64,000 nt of DNA from JAWPMV01 sp038527215 (GTDB lineage Bacteria > Bacteroidota > Bacteroidia > J057): NCBI GenBank assembly GCA_038527215.1, contig JBCBGC010000012.1:23740-87739 (forward strand), in the 5' to 3' direction. The notes below the pieces were generated by a model. That model ran no database searches and had not been told where the DNA came from. It was given only the letters and a program-made list of their open reading frames with translations. Positions 29,250-38,900 of this stretch are shown piece after piece; the first letter of the stretch is position 1, and every line of letters begins with the position of its first letter. The translations under genes and the position numbers were made by a program.

Positions 29250-32228
29250 TTAAAGTTTCCGACGGGTCTCGTTGATCCGGTAAGATTCCAGCACGTCGCC
29301 GACCTTGATATCGTTGTAATTCTCAACCATAAAGCCGAACTCCTGACCGCTCACCACTTCCTTCGCATCGTCTTTGAAACGCTTGAGTGAAGAAAGTTTG
29401 CTGTCGTAGATCACCACGCCATCGCGGATAATCCGAATCGGATCTTCCCGGCGAATCTTTCCAGTTGTACACTGAGAACCGGCCACATTGCCCACCCGGG
29501 TAATCTTGAAGACTTCGAGTACTTCGGCAGTACCGACAATTTCTTCGGTGATTTCGGGTGAAAGTAAGCCTTCCAGGGCATCCTTGACATCGTTGATCGC
29601 ATTATAGATCACGCTGTACATGCGGATGTCCACTTCCTCGCGCTGCGCCAGGGCTCTGGCCTGGGCATTAGGTCGGACGTTAAAGGCAATGACAACTGCT
29701 TCAGAAGCAATGGCCAGGTTAATATCAGCTTCGGTGATCGCACCGGTACCTTTGGCAATCATATTGACCTGAACCTCCTCAGTGGAGAGTTTCAACAGAG
29801 AACCGGAAAGGGCTTCTACAGAACCGTCCACATCACCTCGCAGGATGACGTTAAGCTCTTTGAAGTTTCCGATCGCCCGACGACGGCCAATTTCTTCCAG
29901 CGTAATCCGCTTGGTTTGACGGAATTGCTGTTCCCGGAACAGCTCTGAACGGCGCTGGGCGATAGACTTGGCTTTTCCATCTTCAGAGAAGATGTAGAAG
30001 CGGTCCCCTGCCTGCGGCTGCCCACTTAGACCTAATACCTGTACGGGCATAGAAGGCCCGGCTTCTTTCAAGCGTTGACCGTTCTGGTTGATCAGGGCAC
30101 GTACCTTTCCGTAATGGATACCCGCTACCATCTCGTCCCCTACTTTCAGGGTACCGTTTTGCACCATCATGGTAGCGACATTGCCGCGCCCTTTGTCGAG
30201 ACGAGATTCAATGACGGAACCGGTGGCCGGACGGTTGGGATTGGCTTTGAGCTCCAGGAGATCTGCTTCGAGAATTACTTTTTCCAGCAATTCATCTACT
30301 TTCTGCCCTTTCAAGGCTGAGATTTCCTGAGATTGGTATTTTCCTCCCCAGTCTTCCACCATGAGGTTCATTTCGGCTAACTGGGTTTTGATTTTTTCTG
30401 GATCTGCCCCGGCTTTATCGACCTTATTGATCGCAAAGATCATGGGTACTTCCGCAGCCTGGGCGTGGTTGATGGCTTCCTTGGTCTGTGGCATGACCGC
30501 ATCATCCGCAGCAATCACAATGATCGCTACGTCGGTGGCCTGGGCACCACGGGCACGCATCGCGGTAAAGGCTTCGTGACCCGGTGTATCAAGGAAGGTA
30601 ACGTTCCGTCCGCTCTTCAGGGTCACCTCATAGGCACCAATGTGCTGGGTGATACCCCCTGCTTCCTGGGAGGTTACGTTGGCATTTCGCAGGTAGTCAA
30701 GGAGGGTCGTTTTACCGTGGTCAACGTGTCCCATCACTGTGATGATCGGAGAGCGAGGCTCCAGGTCTTCTGGTGCATCTACGATATCGTCGATTTCCAG
30801 CTCTTCCTCTTTGACGTCTACGAAGTTGACTTCGAAGCCGTATTCTTCTCCGATGAGAGACATTACCTCTGCATCCAGACGCTGGTTGATGGAGATCATC
30901 ATCCCGAGCTGGAAGGACTTGGTGATAATGTTGTTTACAGGTACGTCGATCAGGTTGGCAAATTCATTGGCGGTGATAAACTCCGTTACATCAATGACTT
31001 TTGCGTCCTCCATTTCGCGCATTTCGCGCTCTTCACGGCGGGCCGCATCTGCATCACGCTTGGCGCGACGTAACCTCTGACGAGAACGAGAGGCTCCTTG
31101 ACTCATCCGGGAAAGGGTATCCCGAATAGATTTATCGACTTCTTTGGCAGTGGGCTTTTCTTTCTTGCCTTTGCCAGATTTTTTGTTGCTGTCGTTGCCG
31201 CCTTTGGAACCGCCTACATCCTCCTTTACAGCGGATTTGCGTTTGCGTTTTCTTCTGCGACGACGTTTTTTATCCGCATCCCCGTCCTCAGTTTTCTTAT
31301 CTGTAGGCTTTTCTTCCTTCTTAGCAGCGGGTTTGGCTGATTTCTTCCCTTTTCCAGTAGGGAGCTCAATTTTGCCCATCACTTTCAATCCAGAAAGCTG
31401 TGGCATATTGTCCTTGGCCCGAATGAGTTTTTCTTCCTCGGTAGCGGGTTTCTCTTCCGCGGTTTCCGCTTCAGGTTCTGCTACTGGCTTCTCTACTTCT
31501 GGGGTAGGAGCTTCCTTAACAGGCTCCTTGGCCTCGGGTTCGGGTGCTGGTTTTTTAGCTTCTACCACCGGTTCTTTTTCCGGTTCCTTTTCAGGCTCTT
31601 TTTGAGGCTCTGGAGCGGGCTCTTCTTTCTTAGCCTCTGGCTCAGCGGCCTTCTTTTTACTCTTTGGCTTGCCTTTACTACCGACCTGATCCAGATCGAT
31701 TTTTCCGACGACTTTCAGTTTCACAGGTTCCTCCTGCTCTTCTTTGGCCTCGGGTTTTTCAGGCACCTGCTCTACAACAGGCTCTTCTTTCTCAACTACG
31801 ACCTCTTTTTTCTCTTCGGCCGGAGCTTCTTCTTCTGCTGTGGTTTGGGGAGCTTCTTCTACCACAGGCTCAGAGGATTCGGGTCCTTTGTTCAAGACTG
31901 TGCTCCTTAGTTGCTCAGCGGACAAAAGATCCTTTTCAGGGGTTTCTTCTTTAGGCGGGGGATCAGCAGGTGGTGGAGCCACTGGGGTGCCCACCATACG
32001 TACATCCTCCTTCCGTTTTTCAGATAGTTGATCTGCTCGCTCCTTCATGAGTTTTTCAGAAGCGAATTCTTTTAGCAACAGATCATACTGCTCGGTAGAG
32101 AGCTTTGTGTTGGGAGAATCATCCACCTGTTGGCCCTGGCCTGCCAGGTGCTCCACCAACATCGTGGTTCCCACGTTGAGTTCTTTTGCTACTTTAAATA
32201 GCCGATAGGCTTTCTTCTTTCCCTCCAT
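29250..32228 (-). CDS. infB: Translation initiation factor IF-2
   Basis: A 992-residue GTPase that recruits initiator tRNA to the 30S subunit. The N-terminal IF2_N motif (YRLFKVAKELNVGTTMLVEHL) is followed by a very long low-complexity region (about 60-400) rich in Lys, Glu, Pro and Ala, including repeated KEPEKEPEKEP-type units. A second IF2_N-like segment precedes the G domain. The G domain shows GHVDHGKTT (about 498-506), DTPGHEAFTAMR and NKVDKAG, and is followed by domains II-IV. The length is typical for Bacteroidota. It follows nusA after a 292-nt spacer and precedes nif3 by 18 nt. Confidence 0.98.
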   Translation of the reverse strand: MEGKKKAYRLFKVAKELNVGTTMLVEHLAGQGQQVDDSPNTKLSTEQYDLLLKEFASEKLMKERADQLSEKRKEDVRMVGTPVAPPPADPPPKEETPEKDLLSAEQLRSTVLNKGPESSEPVVEEAPQTTAEEEAPAEEKKEVVVEKEEPVVEQVPEKPEAKEEQEEPVKLKVVGKIDLDQVGSKGKPKSKKKAAEPEAKKEEPAPEPQKEPEKEPEKEPVVEAKKPAPEPEAKEPVKEAPTPEVEKPVAEPEAETAEEKPATEEEKLIRAKDNMPQLSGLKVMGKIELPTGKGKKSAKPAAKKEEKPTDKKTEDGDADKKRRRRRKRKRKSAVKEDVGGSKGGNDSNKKSGKGKKEKPTAKEVDKSIRDTLSRMSQGASRSRQRLRRAKRDADAARREEREMREMEDAKVIDVTEFITANEFANLIDVPVNNIITKSFQLGMMISINQRLDAEVMSLIGEEYGFEVNFVDVKEEELEIDDIVDAPEDLEPRSPIITVMGHVDHGKTTLLDYLRNANVTSQEAGGITQHIGAYEVTLKSGRNVTFLDTPGHEAFTAMRARGAQATDVAIIVIAADDAVMPQTKEAINHAQAAEVPMIFAINKVDKAGADPEKIKTQLAEMNLMVEDWGGKYQSQEISALKGQKVDELLEKVILEADLLELKANPNRPATGSVIESRLDKGRGNVATMMVQNGTLKVGDEMVAGIHYGKVRALINQNGQRLKEAGPSMPVQVLGLSGQPQAGDRFYIFSEDGKAKSIAQRRSELFREQQFRQTKRITLEEIGRRRAIGNFKELNVILRGDVDGSVEALSGSLLKLSTEEVQVNMIAKGTGAITEADINLAIASEAVVIAFNVRPNAQARALAQREEVDIRMYSVIYNAINDVKDALEGLLSPEITEEIVGTAEVLEVFKITRVGNVAGSQCTTGKIRREDPIRIIRDGVVIYDSKLSSLKRFKDDAKEVVSGQEFGFMVENYNDIKVGDVLESYRINETRRKL

Positions 32229-32520
32229 GCGGTACTTATATACAGCTTAATGCTTTGGTATATCTGGTGTTACTGAGCCAAAAGCGGCTCAAAATTACGA
32301 TATTCTTACAAAATAGAAACTAGGGTAAGCCAAGAGCCAACCCTAGGGGTACGTCTATACAAAACTTGTCGTCCGTACTGAAACCCGATGAGAAAAGATG
32401 TTTAGCTCATAGCTTTGGTTAGTTATTTCGCATACATCTTAAACAAAGACATTTCGCCGGCCCTAAAAGGACAGGTGTAAATGCCATGCCGAATACCAGA
32501 GGTATGTACTTTGTAAAGTA
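32229..32520. other. 292-nt spacer between nusA and infB
   Basis: No gene is seen. There is an inverted repeat CTAGGGT/ACCCTAG (32320-32326 and 32340-32346) and a short hairpin GAGCC-N6-GGCTC (32275-32290). On the minus strand TAATTTTG (32297-32290) fits a -7 element but has no well-placed -33 partner, so an extra infB promoter is possible but weakly supported. Confidence 0.45.
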
Positions 32521-33780
32521 TCATTCCTCTTCGAATTCTGCTCTCAGGATACCCAATACGCCATCGACGGTTTCTTCTTCCAAATCAGTCCGGGAGATGA
32601 GATCGTTTTTCGTCAGGGCCAGCACACTCTTAGCCGTATCACATCCGATACGCTTGAGTTCTGTGATTACCCACTCTTCGATTTCATCAGAAAATTCGTC
32701 CAGTTCTACGTCCTCCTCATCAGGTTCGAGTTCTCGGTAGACATCGATTTGATAGCCGGTCAACCGACTGGCAAGCTTAATATTGAGCCCATTTTTTCCA
32801 ATAGCCAGAGAAATTTGGTCTGGCTTCAGGAAAACCTGAGCGGATTGTTCTTCCTCGTTTAGCTTAGTCGAGGAAATTTTGGCCGGGCTCAAGGCCCGTT
32901 GAATGTAAAGAACGTCGTTTCCTGTATAGCTGATTACGTCAATGTTTTCATTGCGCAATTCTCTTACAATGCCATGAATCCGGCTACCTTTCATCCCGAC
33001 ACATGCACCTACCGGGTCAATCCGATCGTCGTAGCTTTCTACGGCTACTTTCGCACGTTCGCCAGGTTCTCTTTCGATACCGCGGATATTGATCAGTCCA
33101 TCAAAAATTTCCGGTACTTCCTGTTCGAAGAGTTTCTCCAGGAAGAGTGGAGCCGCCCGAGAAATGATGATCCGCGGGTTGTTATTTTTCATGGTAACCT
33201 CAAGAATCACCGCTCTTAAAGTATCACCTTTACGGAAGCGATCTTTGGGGATCTGCTCATTACGGGGCATGGTCAATTCATTGCCCTCGTGTAATACCAG
33301 GATTTCATTTCTCCATACCTGGTATACTTCTCCTACAATGATGGTTCCAACCAGCTCCTCGTATTCTTCTACTATCGCTGCTTTCTCCAGATCCCGGATT
33401 TTCTGGGTCAGGGTCTGCTTAGCGGTCTGAACAATTTTCCTACCAAAAGAAAAGAAGTTGATCTCTTCTGCCAGGTCATCATCCACTTCATAATCTTCGT
33501 CTATGAGGAGTGCCTCACTCAGGGGAATCTGCCGGGTCTCATCTTCCAACTCAAAGTCTTCTACTACTACCCTTTCACGGAAGCCCTGAATGTCTCCCTT
33601 TTCCACGTTTACAATGATCTCAAAGTTTTCATCAGAACCATATTCCTTACGAATCATGGTCCGGAACACTTCCTCCAACACGCCCATCAAGGTGGGGCGA
33701 TCGATATTCTTGAAGCGCGAAAACTCGGTAAACGCTTCGACCAAGTCTACTTTCTGATCTACTACTTTTTTCCGTGCCAT
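32521..33780 (-). CDS. nusA: Transcription termination/antitermination factor NusA
   Basis: A 419-residue RNA-polymerase-associated factor. The N-terminal domain binds RNAP (FTEFSRFKNIDRPTLMGVLEEVFRTMIRKEYG). S1 (about 135-200) and two KH domains follow, with RAAPLFLEKLFEQEVPEI, REPGERAKVAVESYDDRIDPVGACVGMKGSRI and IGKNGLNIKLASRL as typical segments. The acidic C-terminal part is helical. It modulates pausing, termination and antitermination. It lies one nucleotide after rimP, in the conserved rimP-nusA-infB order. A terminator in the operon leader (34268-34296) suggests feedback by transcription attenuation. Confidence 0.97.
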   Translation of the reverse strand: MARKKVVDQKVDLVEAFTEFSRFKNIDRPTLMGVLEEVFRTMIRKEYGSDENFEIIVNVEKGDIQGFRERVVVEDFELEDETRQIPLSEALLIDEDYEVDDDLAEEINFFSFGRKIVQTAKQTLTQKIRDLEKAAIVEEYEELVGTIIVGEVYQVWRNEILVLHEGNELTMPRNEQIPKDRFRKGDTLRAVILEVTMKNNNPRIIISRAAPLFLEKLFEQEVPEIFDGLINIRGIEREPGERAKVAVESYDDRIDPVGACVGMKGSRIHGIVRELRNENIDVISYTGNDVLYIQRALSPAKISSTKLNEEEQSAQVFLKPDQISLAIGKNGLNIKLASRLTGYQIDVYRELEPDEEDVELDEFSDEIEEWVITELKRIGCDTAKSVLALTKNDLISRTDLEEETVDGVLGILRAEFEEE

Positions 33781-33781
33781 C

Positions 33782-34261
33782 TCAAATGATAATGACTTTC
33801 GACTCTATAATTTCAGCAAACATGATTTTCCGTTCTTCTTGAACCTCTTTCTTTTTCTGTTTGCCCTTTTTTCCTCTTTGGGGCAACGGACCCAGGACGA
33901 TAAAGGTTTCATCTACCTCTATTAATTGTCCTTTTAGCTCCGTTGAATCTTCCAACCGGACTTTAAGAAAGCGGCCCTGGTTCTTGACGTACTGCCGATG
34001 CAATAAAAGCGGACTGCCAACGCCTGGGGAAGAAAGCTCCAGTCGATAAGGGAAATCCATCAATGGTTCTTCTTCTAATTCGTGTCCGACAGCTCGGCTA
34101 AGCCTTACGCATTCGTCCAAACTGATTCCCTCATCGGTATCTACCTTGATACTGAGAACGTTATTTTTACCCTTAACCAACTTCAATTCTACGACGAAGG
34201 CTTCGGGCTTCTCCTGCTCAATGATCGAGAGGATTTGATTCCTCACCTTTTCTGCTAACAT
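33782..34261 (-). CDS. rimP: Ribosome maturation factor RimP
   Basis: A 159-residue 30S maturation factor. The N-terminal alpha/beta domain (EAFVVELKLVKGKNNVLSIKVDTDEGISLDECVRLSRAVGHEL) and the typical linker YRLELSSPGVGSPLL are clear, followed by an Sm-like C-terminal barrel. It binds the small subunit during late assembly. It is the first gene of the rimP-nusA-infB operon. The start ATG at 34261 lies only 7 nt beyond the T-run of an intrinsic terminator, with a consensus promoter upstream. Confidence 0.95.
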   Translation of the reverse strand: MLAEKVRNQILSIIEQEKPEAFVVELKLVKGKNNVLSIKVDTDEGISLDECVRLSRAVGHELEEEPLMDFPYRLELSSPGVGSPLLLHRQYVKNQGRFLKVRLEDSTELKGQLIEVDETFIVLGPLPQRGKKGKQKKKEVQEERKIMFAEIIESKVIII

Positions 34262-34267
34262 AGGTGC

Positions 34268-34296
34268 AAAAAAATGAGGGAGAGAAACTCCCTCAT
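34268..34296 (-). terminator. Intrinsic terminator in the rimP operon leader
   Basis: ATGAGGGAG (34274-34282) pairs with CTCCCTCAT (34288-34296) around 5 nt. On the minus strand it is followed by T7 and then the rimP start. It lies downstream of the promoter at 34322-34352, so it would cut the operon transcript early unless read through. Confidence 0.8.
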
Positions 34297-34321
34297 ACTG
34301 TTAGTATCAACGAAATTCGCA

Positions 34322-34352
34322 CAAAGATAATATTCTGTGAAGCAAAATCAAA
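34322..34352 (-). promoter_or_regulatory. Consensus promoter of the rimP-nusA-infB operon
   Basis: On the minus strand TTTG (34352-34349), 19 nt, then TATCTTTG (34329-34322), an exact Bacteroidota-type promoter. The predicted start near 34315 gives a leader of roughly 55 nt that contains the terminator hairpin. Confidence 0.75.
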
Positions 34353-34380
34353 GCATTGTCGCTTGCTTTCTCACCCTGAA

Positions 34381-34475
34381 TGATGCTTTCGGATGAAACT
34401 TTCTCTCATGACTTCCGTTTGAGCATAGCATCACCCCTCGATACCTGTGATTCTGCGATCACGGATCGAGGGGTG
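34381..34475 (+). promoter_or_regulatory. Structured leader upstream of the MATE gene
   Basis: TGATGCT (34381-34387) can pair with AGCATCA (34427-34433), enclosing a region with a smaller inner stem (CGG-ATGA with TCAT...CCG). Directly next comes a strong two-tier hairpin: CACCCCTCGAT (34432-34442) with ATCGAGGGGTG (34465-34475), plus inner GTGAT/ATCAC. It is followed by TTGCTATTTTATC. This is aptamer-plus-terminator-like, but no known riboswitch class was recognised and no promoter is evident. Confidence 0.4.
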
Positions 34476-34506
34476 TTGCTATTTTATCTAACGCACTAAC
34501 ACTATC

Positions 34507-35910
34507 ATGACAGCTTTGTCCCAGAGCTATACGCACCACTTCATAGAGACCTTGCGGCTCTCTACCCCCGTGATCATTGCGCAGTTGGGTTTGGTCATGA
34601 TGGGGGTGATTGACAACATCATGATCGGGGACATCGGCTACCATTTCCTCTCTGCCGCCTCCCTGGCCAACAGTATTTTTTTCATCCTTACAGTCATTGG
34701 GATTGGGATCACCTTTGCGATCTCTCCTCTGGTAGCGGAAGCTTCCGCGGCCGGCAGGGATGCCCAATGTGGCCTCTATCTCAGACAAGGAGTGTGGGTC
34801 GGCATCGGTTCTGGCTTATTCATCGCTTTGCTGATCGCCATTACGACCTTTTTTCTCCCGCTCATGGGACAGCCTGAACAAGATGTAGCTTTGGCTACGC
34901 CCTACCTGCATATCATCAACCTTTCGGTTTTGCCGATGATGCTCTTTCAGGTCTTTAAGCAATTTTCAGACGGCCTGGAATTGACCCGCCCTGCGATGGT
35001 GATCACCCTGATTGCCCTGGCCTTTAATGTAGTGGCAAACTACATCCTGATTTATGGCTGGGGGATTATCCCCGCGCTGGAACTCAATGGAGCAGGCATC
35101 GGCACCTTTATGAGCCGCACCCTGATGATGATTCTGATGATTGCTTATGTCAGTATGAACAAAAGGTTCCAGCGCTATGGGGTAAGGATGCGCTGGCGGG
35201 AATTTAGCTGGACCACCATCCGAAAAATCTACAGCATAGGCTTGCCTTCCGGCCTGCAGTTGTTTTTTGAGGTGGGCGCATTTGGAGGGGCGGTCATCAT
35301 GATTGGCTGGATTGGCCCTGAGCAGCGATCGGCTCACCAGATCGCGATTAACATGGCTTCCATCAGCTATATGTTTGTAACAGGCATAGCCGCCGGAGCT
35401 ACCATTAGAGTAGGGGCTGCCCTCGGGCGGAAAGATTTTCGCGAAATGCGCCTGGCAGGGACCACCGGCCTGGTATTGGGCGCTGGGTTTATGCTGGTAG
35501 CAGCGGGGATTTTTGTTCTAGGCAAGGATTGGTTACCCACTTTGTACGTATCCGAAGAACAGGTGCTCAGCATCGCAGCCCGTCTGGTTCTGCTGGCCGC
35601 TTTGTTCCAATTGTTCGATGGTATACAGGCGGTGGCCATTGGCATTTTACGCGGCATTCAGGATGTGAATGTTCCCACGGTGATTGCCTTCATTTCGTAT
35701 TGGCTAATCGGATTACCGGTAGGCTATGTGCTGGCCTTTGAAGCGGGCATGGGCGTAGACGGGGTCTGGTGGGGCTTTGTGGTCTGCCTGACCATCGCTG
35801 CCATCGCCCTGACGTATCGGTTTATCCGAAAAACGCAGCACCTGCAAGGCTTCCCTCCTACTCCTCCGGATGCCCAGGAAGAACAAAAACTGGAAGAAGC
35901 CTTGCCTTAG
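34507..35910 (+). CDS. MATE-family multidrug efflux transporter
   Basis: A 467-residue inner-membrane protein with twelve predicted helices and two MatE repeats. Near the N-terminus it has the typical STPVIIAQLGLVMMGVIDNIMIG; the second half opens at IYSIGLPSGLQLFFEVGAF. Members export cationic drugs, dyes or metabolites in exchange for Na+ or H+. The NorM-like subgroup is the closest by pattern; the substrate is unknown. The gene is divergent from the rimP operon and preceded by an unusual structured leader (34381-34475). Its stop overlaps the end of the convergent PKD gene by 4 bp. Confidence 0.93.
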   Translation: MTALSQSYTHHFIETLRLSTPVIIAQLGLVMMGVIDNIMIGDIGYHFLSAASLANSIFFILTVIGIGITFAISPLVAEASAAGRDAQCGLYLRQGVWVGIGSGLFIALLIAITTFFLPLMGQPEQDVALATPYLHIINLSVLPMMLFQVFKQFSDGLELTRPAMVITLIALAFNVVANYILIYGWGIIPALELNGAGIGTFMSRTLMMILMIAYVSMNKRFQRYGVRMRWREFSWTTIRKIYSIGLPSGLQLFFEVGAFGGAVIMIGWIGPEQRSAHQIAINMASISYMFVTGIAAGATIRVGAALGRKDFREMRLAGTTGLVLGAGFMLVAAGIFVLGKDWLPTLYVSEEQVLSIAARLVLLAALFQLFDGIQAVAIGILRGIQDVNVPTVIAFISYWLIGLPVGYVLAFEAGMGVDGVWWGFVVCLTIAAIALTYRFIRKTQHLQGFPPTPPDAQEEQKLEEALP

Positions 35911-38900
35911 CGGAATAAGGTAACCGTTCCCGAGCGGTTGATGACCGTTCCATCCTCCCCGATCGCCTGTACTTGAAAAACATAGACGCCTTCAGGTGCA
36001 GGCGCTCCTTTGTAGGTACCGTCCCACCCTGCTTGTGGGTCCCAGCTTTCATACAGCAGCTTGCCCCAGCGGCTAAAGATGGTCAGATGAAATTTATTCA
36101 AGAAAATGCCTTTGATGTAAAAGACATCATTGATCTGATCATTATTGGGAGAAAAGGCATTGGGGAAGTAAAGCAAAGGGGGTAAATCCACACAGGCTTC
36201 ATTGGATTGACTCACTTCCTCATTTCCTCCATTTTCGAGCGCGACTACCCGATAGCAGTAGGTCGGTTGAGGCAACTCTGTACTCCGATCTTCATAGTTG
36301 ATGGCATTTCCAGGTAAAAGCGCCACATTCTGCCATACGGCATTGGTTTCGTCAAAGACTTCTATCTGATAATTCCGAATGCCGTTTTCCCAATTTTGAT
36401 AGGGATTCCAGTTAAGGCGAATGGTGCCTCCTTCTCGTACTGCTCTAAGGAGGATGGTCTGAGCAATTCTCCCGGAGGGAGTCCGGTCACCACAAGTATC
36501 TACCACGGATACCCTATACTGATAAGGCTCAAGGTCTACCTGTGTATCAAAATCATTCTTTTCCCGCAGGGGATCACTGATGGGCTGACTGTGCCAAAGC
36601 TGATAGGCATTGCCGGACCATTTTTCTACCTCAATCGTGACCAGATTATCTCCCGGAGGCAGATCGTCCCAACGAACCTTTACGTATTGATCGTCCACTA
36701 CCGTCGCAACGCGCATATGCTGAGGAATAGGCGGTCCAAAATGGAGGGGCGCTTCCCGGTCGATATTGGAAAATGAGCTTTGCGCTGCGAGCTGGCCTAC
36801 TGCTTCAACCCGATAGGTAACGGCATCGTAGCAAAACATATCGGAATCTATCCAGGAGGTCTGCCCGCCGCCTACTTCTGCGACCAGGGCAATGTTATTC
36901 AAATCGTAGCTCGCCACCCGATAGATCCGATACACATCGACATTGGCCCAGCCAATGTAAGGGGTCCAATCCAATTGGAGTTCATCCACCAAGGGACTGA
37001 CGGAAAGATTTACCGTACAATGGCGTAGAGCCGGGTCAACGGCTGGCGTAGTTTCACAGTAGTTGACGACCCGGACCAGGTAGCAATACGGCGTGTTTTT
37101 GGTATCCAACCCATTTTCCCGAAAGACCGTTTGGTTAATGTCCGTCATGCTGCCCACAACCTGCCAGTTGCCGTTTATCTCCCGTAGGACTTCATAGCGG
37201 TTAAAGTCGTTGCGGGTATTGGCAAAAGGACTAAAGGATACTTCTACTTCCGTATCACTCAATACGCTTACCCGGCTGATCAGCGTAGCTTCCGGTACTG
37301 CATCTTCCAATACCTCAATCCAGGCTGTTTGGGTCAGGCTATCCCGACAGCCTAATACATCTTCTATCGTTAAAGAGATATCGTAGGTGCCGGATTGAGG
37401 AAAAGCATAAGCCGGATTTTGTTGGTTTGCCGTTCCCGTCGCGTCCCCAAAATCCCAATCCCAAAAACTTAGGGTGGTATCTCCCTGACTCAGGTCGTTG
37501 AAATTAACCGGCACATTAGGACACACGATGCGATCCGAGACGCTGAAATCAGCGGTGGGATGGCTCAATCTGATTAAAGGGTCCAGCAACAAGCTGTCCG
37601 TACAGCCAAAGACATCCCAAACACGGAGGCTGACGCCATAGCTTCCATTTTGCTGATAGGTGTGCAGGGGATTGGCCAGGGCGCTGGTAGGAGAGGCGTC
37701 CCCAAAGTTCCACTGCCAGGCTACTGAGCCTGGGGTGAGATCGGTAAACTGCGCCTCAAAGGGGGCACAGCCACGTCTTTTGTCCACCGAAAAAGCCACA
37801 TTGGGTAAAGGTAGCGCTTCCACCTCCACCTGATCGGTTCCGGTACACCCATTAATATCGGTCAAGACCAGGGTCGCGGTATAGAGATTGGCTTGTTGGT
37901 AGGTAAAAGAAGCCTGATTCGCGGAATTCGCAGTTTGCGGAGGGATGGTCCCGAAGTCCCAAAACCAAGTCTGGATAGGGGAATTGGTGTTGGGAGAAAG
38001 GTCTAGGAAGTCCGCGGTAAAGGGCTGGCAATCCATGCTGTCTACCGCCCCAATCAATACCTCGGGGGAGGCATGTACAATCACTACCCCCGTTTTGTTC
38101 ACAGTATCCTTACATCCCAGAGAGGTGGTTACGATTAGGCTAGCGTCGTATGAACCGGGCTGCGGGAAAAAGACCTGCGGATTCTGCACGGTAGCTGTCC
38201 CCTGGGCCCCAAAGTCCCAGGCCCACTGCGTAACCGGGGCACTGCTTTGACTTTGATCCAAAAAGGTAACCTGCCCATTATCACAAAGGGAATTTACCGA
38301 AACGCCAAAATCAGCAACTGGCACGGGATGCACCACCACACTGTCCGGACTCAAAACAACCACCTGGCAACCCGCACTATCTTCCAGGATGAGTTTGGGA
38401 TAATACACCCCGGTTTGATGATAGGTATAGGCCGTGGTATCTCCTGCTCCCAATACCCCATTGTCAAAATCCCAGGTCCACTGCGCAATGTTGGGCGTAC
38501 CGGTACTGCTGAAGGTAACCGAAGAACCGGGACACAGTTGTTTAGGGGTAAAATCAAAATCCCCCTTGGGGCCGTCCACCTGGATCAAGTCGGTAAGCAA
38601 GACGGTATCTGCACAACCCGCTGAAGTGGTGGCAATGACGCCCACGCTATAGGTTCCGGCATCTATATACACATGGGAAGGGCTGACTCCGGCTGAACCT
38701 GTATTGTCGCCAAAATCCCAGCTCCAAATGCTAAAGGGATGAGGAGAGACCGTGATCCCCTGAAAGTTGACCAGGAGAGGCGGACAATTCGCGTAGGTCG
38801 TATCGGCCTGTAAGGTAACCTCTGGTTCAGCAATGGTGATCAAGGACGGCATAAACAGCGTGGTGTCGCAGCCCTGCACATCAGTGATGGTCAGGCTGAC

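Noticed and set aside
30075..32031. Several long plus-strand open frames opposite infB
   Set aside because: They are antisense shadows of the IF-2 coding sequence, caused by its low-complexity Lys/Glu/Pro-rich region and biased codons.
34262..34506. tRNA gene upstream of rimP, as in some bacteria
   Set aside because: No cloverleaf or T-loop sequence is present; the region holds a promoter, a terminator and the MATE leader hairpins.
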